Below are positions 1-5,052 of a stretch of DNA of 5,052 nt, in pieces; the first letter of the stretch is position 1; each line of letters begins with the position of its first letter. Both the position numbers and the translations under genes were made by a program. The notes beneath the pieces are model-generated. The model saw nothing but the letters and a program-made list of their open reading frames with translations. It was not told where the DNA came from and ran no database searches. Source of the stretch: an uncultured Clostridia bacterium (lineage in GTDB: Bacteria > Bacillota_A > Clostridia > Oscillospirales > Oscillospiraceae); the NCBI GenBank assembly GCA_946408145.1, contig CAMJQX010000126.1, forward strand, positions 1 through 5,052. Reading direction: 5' to 3'.

Positions 1-118
1 TTTCAGACGCAGGGACGGGCCGGGCGAGCAGGCAGCTGCTTCCTTCCTGTCGGGCCCATTGTCCCGTGCTTGGGCCGATGAAGCGATTTCCTGCAGGATG
101 TGGGAGGGAATCAAAGGG
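1..118. other. Leader upstream of the sensor gene; no supported gene
   Basis: No recognisable protein is encoded here. Frame 2 is open from the window edge into the sensor gene, but its translation (with CRMWEGIKG just before the chosen Met) resembles no domain. Frame 3 is also open from the edge and ends at TGA 120-122, which would overlap the sensor ATG as ATGA. A cut-off upstream gene in the same operon is therefore possible. I see no convincing -35/-10 pair and no terminator. Confidence 0.4.
102..108 (+). promoter_or_regulatory. Ribosome binding site for the sensor gene
   Basis: GGGAGGG lies about 10 bases before the ATG at 119, with a second purine run (AAAGGG, 113-118) directly against the start. 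This favours ATG 119 over the in-frame TTG at 59 and ATG at 98, neither of which has an equally good, well-spaced purine-rich site. The protein that follows begins MKKWK and enters a hydrophobic helix, as expected for a membrane protein N-terminus, whereas the residues encoded by 59-118 look non-coding. Confidence 0.6.
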
Positions 119-3100
119 ATGAAGAAATGGAAAACCTGGCAGATCGTCCTGTTTACGGCGATGTGCGTATGCCTGAACGTGGGCGGAAGGCTCCTGTCCG
201 TCCGGCTGGGGCTTCCCCTGTGGGCCGATTCCTTCGGCACGGCCTTGTGCGCATATATCGCCGGTCCGGTGTGCGGCGCGATGGTGGGCCTTGCGGGGAA
301 CCTGGCCTACGGCGCGGTGAATCACCTTTCGGCGGCCTATGCGATCACCAGTGTCGCCCTGGGCTTCATCGTGGGGATCGCGGCGAAGCGCAGCTGGTTC
401 GATCAGTTCTACGGCTTTATGAAGGCCGCTTCCCTGGCCATGCTCACGGCCCTGATCGTGTCTGTGCCGGTGAATCTCCTGCTCTCCGACGGCTATACCG
501 GCAACAAATGGGGCGACGGCGTCGTCAACTTCCTGCTGGACAAGGAATGGCCACCCTTCCTGTGCTACCTCCTGGGCCAGCTGGCACTGGAATTCGTCGA
601 TAAGGTGATTACCATCGCCGCTGTGTATCTGGTGATCCTGGTCCGGCGCTGGCGGAATAGTCGCCGCAGCGCCTGGACCGTGCGTCGGGGCGGGACCGCT
701 TCGGCGGCGGTGATCCTATGCCTGGCCATGGGGCTGTCCCTCTCCTCCCCCGCCGAAGCGGCGGCCGCCGCCACAGAGCCCGTCGATTACAACGATTATG
801 TCCAGAGCGTTTACAGCAGCTCCAACGGCCTGCCCTGCGGCGAGGCCAACGACATCGCCCAGACCAACGACGGCGTCCTCTGGATCGGCACCTACGCAGG
901 ACTGTATCGCTACAACGGGCGGGAATTCCGCTGGGTGGACAATTATGAATCCGTCAAAAACGTGAACTGCCTCTATGTGGACGAGGAGGGCCGCCTGTGG
1001 ATCGGCACCAACGACAACGGGCTGGCCATCGTGATCCGGGAAAAGGTGGTGAACGTGCTGGACGAGTCCAGCGGCCTTCCTTCTAATTCCGTGCGGTGCA
1101 TCATCCGCGCCTCCGACGGATACTATTATGTCGGCACCACCGGCAGCCTGCAGATCCTGATGATGAACAACGGCCTGAAGGCCGCCAACACCCTGCAGGA
1201 GGTGAACTACGCAGACAGCATCGCCGCCGACCAGCGCGGACATGTGGCGGCCATCGCCTCCGGCGGGCGGCTTTTCCTGATGAAGGAAGGGAGCATCCAG
1301 AGCTCCATGGCGCTGACGGACGGAGAGGATCAGTTCAACTGCTGCGCCTTCGCGCCGGACGGGACGCTGATGGTGGGCACCGCCACCAACCGCATTTATC
1401 GCTACGACGTCTCCCGCGACGATTTCAGGCAGATGGACGTCATCACCTGCGAGGACGTAAACAACATCAACAACCTGAACTACCTGAGCGACGGGACCCT
1501 GTTCATCTCCACGGACAGCGGCGTATCCTACATAGACTCCGCCGGCTATCACAGGATGAACACCAACGATTTCAACAACTCCATCGACAACATGCTCTAC
1601 GACTATCAGGGCAACCTGTGGTTCACCTCCTCCCGCCTCGGCCTCCTGCGGCTGGCCAAATCCCCCTTCAAGGACGTGTACGGCGCCGTGGGCATGGACC
1701 GCCGGGTGGTCAACGCCATCGTCTCCTGGCAGGACTGCTATTACATCGGCACCGACAAGGGGCTGGACGTGGTGGACAGGACCTGCAGCAAACAGATCGA
1801 GAACGACCTGACCGCGGCGCTCACCGGCAAGCGCATCCGCTGCATGTATGTGGATGAGCAGGACCACCTGTGGGTGTGCACCTACGGCAGCGGCCTGTTG
1901 GAATATGCGCCGGACGGCGAAAGCTGGGCTTATAACGCGGAGAACGGCAGCTTCGGAAACCGCGCCCGGATCGTGATGGGGCTTTCGGACGGGACGATCC
2001 TGGCCGCAGGCGATACCGGGATCAGCTATATCCGGGACCATGAGATCCGGCGGACCATCCGCAACGAGGACGGGCTTATCAACTCCATGATCCTGACCCT
2101 GACCGAGCGGGGCGACGGCACGATCCTGGCAGGCACCGACGGCGACGGCATCGCCGTGCTGAAGGACGGAGAAGTGGCGGACATGCTGACCCGGGATGAC
2201 GGGCTCAGCAGCGGTGTCATCCTGCGTACGATCAAGGACCCGAAATCCGAGGGCGTATTCATCGTGACCAGCAACAGCCTGTGCTATATGGAGCCAAACG
2301 GCTCCGTCCGCACGCTGGATAAATTTCCCTACTTCAACAATTACGACATCTGGGTCAAGGACGAGGACACGCTGTTCGTCATGTCCAGCGCCGGGATCTA
2401 TGTGGTGGAGCGGGACGAACTGGTCGCGGGCGGGGACGTGGCCTGGGAACTGCTGGACGCGCGGAGAGGGCTGGGCACCTCCCTGACCGCCAATTCCTGG
2501 AACTACTACAACGGAAACGGGGAGCTGTTCCTCCCCTGTGACACGGGCGTTTATATCATCGACGTGGAAAAATACAACAGCGACATCCGCTCTTACCGGA
2601 TGCAGCTGGCCTCCGTCCGGCTGGACGGCGTGCTGCAGCCCCCGGCCCGCACGGGGGCCATCACGGTGGGGCAGCGCGTCAGCCGGGTGGAGCTGAGTCC
2701 GGAGATCCTGAATTATACCATCCAGGAGCCCAACGTGGGTTATTTCCTGGACGGCTACGATACCCAGTGGACTATCGTGCCCCAGAACAGCCTGAACAAC
2801 ATCATTTACGTCAATCTCCCCGCGGGGGAATACACCTTCCACCTGGCCATCCTCGACAGCGCGGGGGATCGGGTCCTGGAGGAACGCAAATTCGAGCTGA
2901 TCAAAGAGGGCGAATTCTATGAACAGCGGGGATTTCGGATCTACATGCTGCTGATTCTCTCCCTGTTCCTGATCTGGTTCACCTGGCTCGTGGTGCAGCG
3001 GCAGCTGAATAAGCAGCAGATCAAGCTGAACATGGCCAACGAGACCGTCATGGCCATCGCAAACGCCGTGGACGCCAAGGACGTGCGCACCCACCAGCAC

Positions 3101-3772
3101 TCCATGTGCGTGGCGGAGTATTCGGTGCTGATCGCCCAGGAGATGAACTGCTTCAAATGGTGGCAGCGCAGCAGGGCGCTGTCCGGCCTGCGGAAGGCCG
3201 CACAGATGCACGACATCGGCAAAATCGGCATCCCGGACAGTGTGCTGAACAAGGTCGGGCGGCTGACCGACGAGGAATACGCGACAATGAAGTCCCATGT
3301 GGTCGGCGGCGCGGAGATCCTGAAGGATTTCACCCTGGTGGAGCATGTGGTGGACGGCACCCGGTATCACCATGAACGGTACGACGGACGCGGGTATCCG
3401 GACGGTTTGAAGGGAGAGGAGATCCCCTTGTTCGGCCGGATCATCGCCGTGGCCGACGCCTTCGACGCCATGACCTCCAACCGGGTCTACCGCAATCATA
3501 TGGACACAGACTACGTTATGAACGAGATGAAGCGCGGTCGGGGCACGCAGTTCGACCCCGATGCCCTGGACGCCTTCCTCCGCCTGGTGGAAAAGGGTGT
3601 GATCGATCTGGACAAGATCTATGCCCAGAAGCGCGCGGAGATCCAGCAGGTGGATCCGGAAGGGCAGGAGGAACTCACACGCCGCGTCGAGGAGGACAAA
3701 AAGATCCAGGCCGCCGAGATGAAGATCGAGGGGAAGGACGCTTCTCCGGAGGAGAAAGGAGCGGAGGAATGA
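119..3772 (+). CDS. Multidomain membrane sensor: ECF-S-like domain, Reg_prop propellers, Y_Y_Y, HD-GYP
   Basis: Predicted transmembrane receptor with a cyclic di-GMP phosphodiesterase output, 1217 residues. Residues 1-178 form about six hydrophobic helices with a GTALCAYIAGP...GAMVGLAGN signature resembling ECF transporter S components. A basic stretch (about 176-190) precedes a signal-like hydrophobic segment (193-210) ending PAEA. Residues 225-825 carry about 14 Reg_prop-type repeats (e.g. LWIGTYAGLYRYNG at 254-267). A Y_Y_Y domain (about 855-928) includes FLDGYDTQW and LPAGEYTF. One TM helix (939-959) leads to an HD-GYP domain (about 975-1160) with H994, HDIGKIGIPD (1031-1040), H1060, HHERYDGRGYP (1084-1094), D1113 and FDP (1145-1147), so it looks catalytically competent. 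Positive-inside charges place the propellers outside and HD-GYP inside. A charged tail follows. ATG at 119 is preferred for its GGAGG; the frame stays open to the window edge, with alternatives TTG 59 and ATG 98. There is no REC, kinase or GGDEF domain. HD-GYP and propeller calls are very secure; the ECF-S call is moderate. Confidence 0.93.
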   Translation: MKKWKTWQIVLFTAMCVCLNVGGRLLSVRLGLPLWADSFGTALCAYIAGPVCGAMVGLAGNLAYGAVNHLSAAYAITSVALGFIVGIAAKRSWFDQFYGFMKAASLAMLTALIVSVPVNLLLSDGYTGNKWGDGVVNFLLDKEWPPFLCYLLGQLALEFVDKVITIAAVYLVILVRRWRNSRRSAWTVRRGGTASAAVILCLAMGLSLSSPAEAAAAATEPVDYNDYVQSVYSSSNGLPCGEANDIAQTNDGVLWIGTYAGLYRYNGREFRWVDNYESVKNVNCLYVDEEGRLWIGTNDNGLAIVIREKVVNVLDESSGLPSNSVRCIIRASDGYYYVGTTGSLQILMMNNGLKAANTLQEVNYADSIAADQRGHVAAIASGGRLFLMKEGSIQSSMALTDGEDQFNCCAFAPDGTLMVGTATNRIYRYDVSRDDFRQMDVITCEDVNNINNLNYLSDGTLFISTDSGVSYIDSAGYHRMNTNDFNNSIDNMLYDYQGNLWFTSSRLGLLRLAKSPFKDVYGAVGMDRRVVNAIVSWQDCYYIGTDKGLDVVDRTCSKQIENDLTAALTGKRIRCMYVDEQDHLWVCTYGSGLLEYAPDGESWAYNAENGSFGNRARIVMGLSDGTILAAGDTGISYIRDHEIRRTIRNEDGLINSMILTLTERGDGTILAGTDGDGIAVLKDGEVADMLTRDDGLSSGVILRTIKDPKSEGVFIVTSNSLCYMEPNGSVRTLDKFPYFNNYDIWVKDEDTLFVMSSAGIYVVERDELVAGGDVAWELLDARRGLGTSLTANSWNYYNGNGELFLPCDTGVYIIDVEKYNSDIRSYRMQLASVRLDGVLQPPARTGAITVGQRVSRVELSPEILNYTIQEPNVGYFLDGYDTQWTIVPQNSLNNIIYVNLPAGEYTFHLAILDSAGDRVLEERKFELIKEGEFYEQRGFRIYMLLILSLFLIWFTWLVVQRQLNKQQIKLNMANETVMAIANAVDAKDVRTHQHSMCVAEYSVLIAQEMNCFKWWQRSRALSGLRKAAQMHDIGKIGIPDSVLNKVGRLTDEEYATMKSHVVGGAEILKDFTLVEHVVDGTRYHHERYDGRGYPDGLKGEEIPLFGRIIAVADAFDAMTSNRVYRNHMDTDYVMNEMKRGRGTQFDPDALDAFLRLVEKGVIDLDKIYAQKRAEIQQVDPEGQEELTRRVEEDKKIQAAEMKIEGKDASPEEKGAEE
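3755..3761 (+). promoter_or_regulatory. Ribosome binding site for the BMP-family gene, inside the sensor gene's end
   Basis: AAAGGAG sits seven bases before the ATG at 3769, a near-ideal Shine-Dalgarno sequence and spacing. A second GGAGG (3763-3767) lies too close to the start to be the main site. The site is inside the last codons of the sensor gene, whose TGA (3770-3772) overlaps the ATG. This implies translational coupling and supports this start for the second gene. Confidence 0.75.
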
Positions 3773-4962
3773 AGCGGGTATATATCTCGACCGCGCTGAC
3801 CTGCCTGGTCGTCATGGCTGTTTTCATCGGCTGTTTCCGGCTTTTGAATCTTTCCTCCGGGAAGGACCATCTGAAAATCGGCTTTATCTATGACAACGAC
3901 GAAAGCACGCCCTACACCTATAACTTCTCCCTCGCAAAAGACGCGGTGGAGAAAAAATACGGAGAGCGGGTGGAGATCCTGACGTGCAGCAACGTGCTGG
4001 ACGACGAGATGGAAGAACCCCTCCGGGAACTGGCCGGCGCGGGCTGTGATATCATTTTCTTCAACGGCTACAGCGAAAAGGTGATGGAGCTTGCGCCGGA
4101 ATACCCCGATATCCAGTTCTGCCAGACTTCTTATATGGACATGAGCGCTATGACCCCGCCGGAGAATTACCACAGCTTCAAGGGCGAAGCCTACCAGGGC
4201 CGCTATGTGAGCGGGATCGCCGCGGGCATGAAGATCCGTCAGATGATCTCGGTGGGGATCCTTTCGGAAAACCAGGCCAAGGTGGGCTTTGTGGCGGCGT
4301 TTCCCACCTCGGAGGTCATCTCCGGCTACACCGCCTTCTTGCTTGGCATCCGCTCCGTGGTGCCGACGGCGGTGATGCGCGTCCGCTACACGGAGACTTG
4401 GAGCAGCTATGCCCTGGAGAAGAGCGCGGCGGAAAAGCTGATCGCCGACGGTTGCGTAATCATCTCCCAGCATACCGACACCATCGGCCCCGCCATCGCC
4501 TGCGAGGAGGCTTCCCAGAGCCGGAACGTCTATTTCGTCGGCTTCAATCAGAGCATGTCGGAGGTCGCCCCCGGCGCCTCTCTGGTGACTGCGAGGATCT
4601 GCTGGGAACCCTATGTGCTCGCGGCGGTGGATGCGGTCCTGGCGGGCAGGAAGATCGAATCCGTCGTCTCCGGCCATATCCACGGGACGGACGTTTCCGC
4701 CGGATTTGAAAAGGGCTGGGTGGAGATGGTCGATCTGAACCTGCAGGCTGCGGCCCCCGGGACCCAGGAGGCAATGGACGCCGCCATCGAGCAGTTCAGG
4801 CGCGGGAACGTAGATTTCGTGTTCCGGGGGGATTATACCGGCGTCAATCCCGACGATCCCTCTGATACCTGGGATCTGCGCAGTGCCTACATAGAGAATG
4901 AGAACACGTCTTATCCCCTGTTCCACTATCTTCTTTCGAACATCATCACCGTCGTCAGCTGA
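3769..4962 (+). CDS. BMP-family (PnrA-like) substrate-binding protein
   Basis: Predicted extracytoplasmic ligand-binding protein of the basic membrane protein family (periplasmic-binding-protein fold). Characterised relatives such as Treponema PnrA bind purine nucleosides; the ligand here is unknown. Family-like blocks in order: KIGFIYDNDE (36-45), LAGAGCDIIFFNG (88-100), YPDIQFC (112-118), GEAYQGRYVSGIAAGM (139-154), GYTAFLLGIRSVVP (186-199), AAEKLIADG...SQHTD (220-237), VGFNQSM then APGASLVTA (257-275), a WEPY block (279-282) and a C-terminal GVNPDDPSDTWDLR (358-371). The length of 397 is slightly above the usual 330-380. The N-terminus is MKR plus a hydrophobic helix (about 4-28) with FIGC at 19-22. 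This only imperfectly fits a lipobox, so it may be a lipoprotein or simply a membrane-anchored protein. It starts inside the stop of the sensor gene (ATGA), so the two are probably made together. No ABC ATPase or permease gene is in the window, so a role as a ligand-presenting partner of the sensor is plausible but inferred. Confidence 0.93.
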   Translation: MKRVYISTALTCLVVMAVFIGCFRLLNLSSGKDHLKIGFIYDNDESTPYTYNFSLAKDAVEKKYGERVEILTCSNVLDDEMEEPLRELAGAGCDIIFFNGYSEKVMELAPEYPDIQFCQTSYMDMSAMTPPENYHSFKGEAYQGRYVSGIAAGMKIRQMISVGILSENQAKVGFVAAFPTSEVISGYTAFLLGIRSVVPTAVMRVRYTETWSSYALEKSAAEKLIADGCVIISQHTDTIGPAIACEEASQSRNVYFVGFNQSMSEVAPGASLVTARICWEPYVLAAVDAVLAGRKIESVVSGHIHGTDVSAGFEKGWVEMVDLNLQAAAPGTQEAMDAAIEQFRRGNVDFVFRGDYTGVNPDDPSDTWDLRSAYIENENTSYPLFHYLLSNIITVVS

Positions 4963-5052
4963 AGGAAGCGTTGACGATCAACCGGTACGATCCCCTGATC
5001 AGACAGTTTCGCGTTGCTCAGCAGGCAATCGGGTAACATTCATAGTTGTCCC
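4963..5052. other. Downstream spacer; no gene or clear terminator
   Basis: Ninety bases follow the stop of the BMP-family gene. Two weak hairpins can be drawn: GTTGA-CGA-TCAAC (4970-4982) and TTGC...GCAA (5014-5028). Neither is GC-rich with a following T-run, so no intrinsic terminator is called. The composition becomes more AT-rich towards 5052, as in an intergenic region. A TTGACG (4971-4976) resembles a -35 box but has no -10 box at proper spacing. Confidence 0.4.

Noticed and set aside
59..118. TTG at 59 as the start of the sensor gene
   Set aside because: The 20 extra residues look non-coding, and the ATG at 119 has a better ribosome binding site and a normal membrane-protein N-terminus.
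1096..1857. A 253-codon + strand frame inside the sensor gene
   Set aside because: It is very rich in R, H, Q and G, the usual out-of-frame product of GC-rich coding sequence, and matches no domain.
716..3499. A 927-codon open frame on the minus strand opposite the sensor gene
   Set aside because: Its translation is rich in H, G, V, D and Q with no domain or membrane pattern. It lies wholly antisense to a gene with clear domains, a typical shadow in GC-rich DNA.
3619..4926. A 435-codon minus-strand open frame spanning the junction of the two genes
   Set aside because: It is antisense to two well-supported genes and has no recognisable motif. Composition bias explains it.
4970..5028. Two small inverted repeats as a possible terminator
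   Set aside because: Stems are only 4-6 bp with wobble pairs and no T-run follows, so an intrinsic terminator is not supported.
4971..5036. Tiny frame from TTG 4971 to TAA 5034-5036 (21 codons)
   Set aside because: It has only a short-spaced AAGGA before it, a weak start codon and no recognisable product.
1..5052. CRISPR array, insertion sequence, tRNA/rRNA or riboswitch
   Set aside because: I saw no regularly spaced direct repeats, terminal inverted repeats, transposase frame or RNA-gene fold. The only repeats are the degenerate propeller units within the protein.

Overview
The window holds two real genes, both on the + strand, that fill almost all of it. They overlap as ATGA, so they are almost certainly one translationally coupled operon. 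The sequence is GC-rich (roughly 60% by eye), has strong AGGAGG-type ribosome binding sites, and encodes protein families common in anaerobic Clostridia. The likely source is a gut-type Firmicute (Lachnospiraceae or Oscillospiraceae-like). This placement is inferred from gene content and style, as there is no marker gene.

Layout. Positions 1-118 are a short leader, or the tail of an unseen upstream gene. Positions 119-3772 encode a very large multidomain membrane sensor of 1217 residues. In order it carries an ECF-transporter S-component-like six-helix membrane domain, a signal-peptide-like seventh hydrophobic segment, about fourteen Reg_prop-type beta-propeller repeats (enough for two seven-bladed propellers), a Y_Y_Y domain, a transmembrane helix, an HD-GYP domain with its catalytic motifs intact, and a highly charged tail. 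Positions 3769-4962 encode an exported or membrane-anchored BMP-family (PnrA-like) substrate-binding protein of 397 residues. Positions 4963-5052 contain no supported gene and no clear terminator.

How the genes may work together (inference). The first protein looks like a one-component transmembrane receptor: outside sensing by propellers, possibly plus ligand binding by the membrane S-like domain, with cytoplasmic hydrolysis of cyclic di-GMP as output. The second protein is a ligand-binding protein of the type that normally feeds an ABC transporter, but no ATPase or permease gene is visible. It may instead present its ligand (nucleosides, in characterised relatives) to the sensor. Two kinds of transporter substrate-binding module, ECF-S and BMP, would then be used for signalling to an HD-GYP phosphodiesterase. 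This is the most notable idea in the window. The individual domain calls are much firmer than the proposed interaction.
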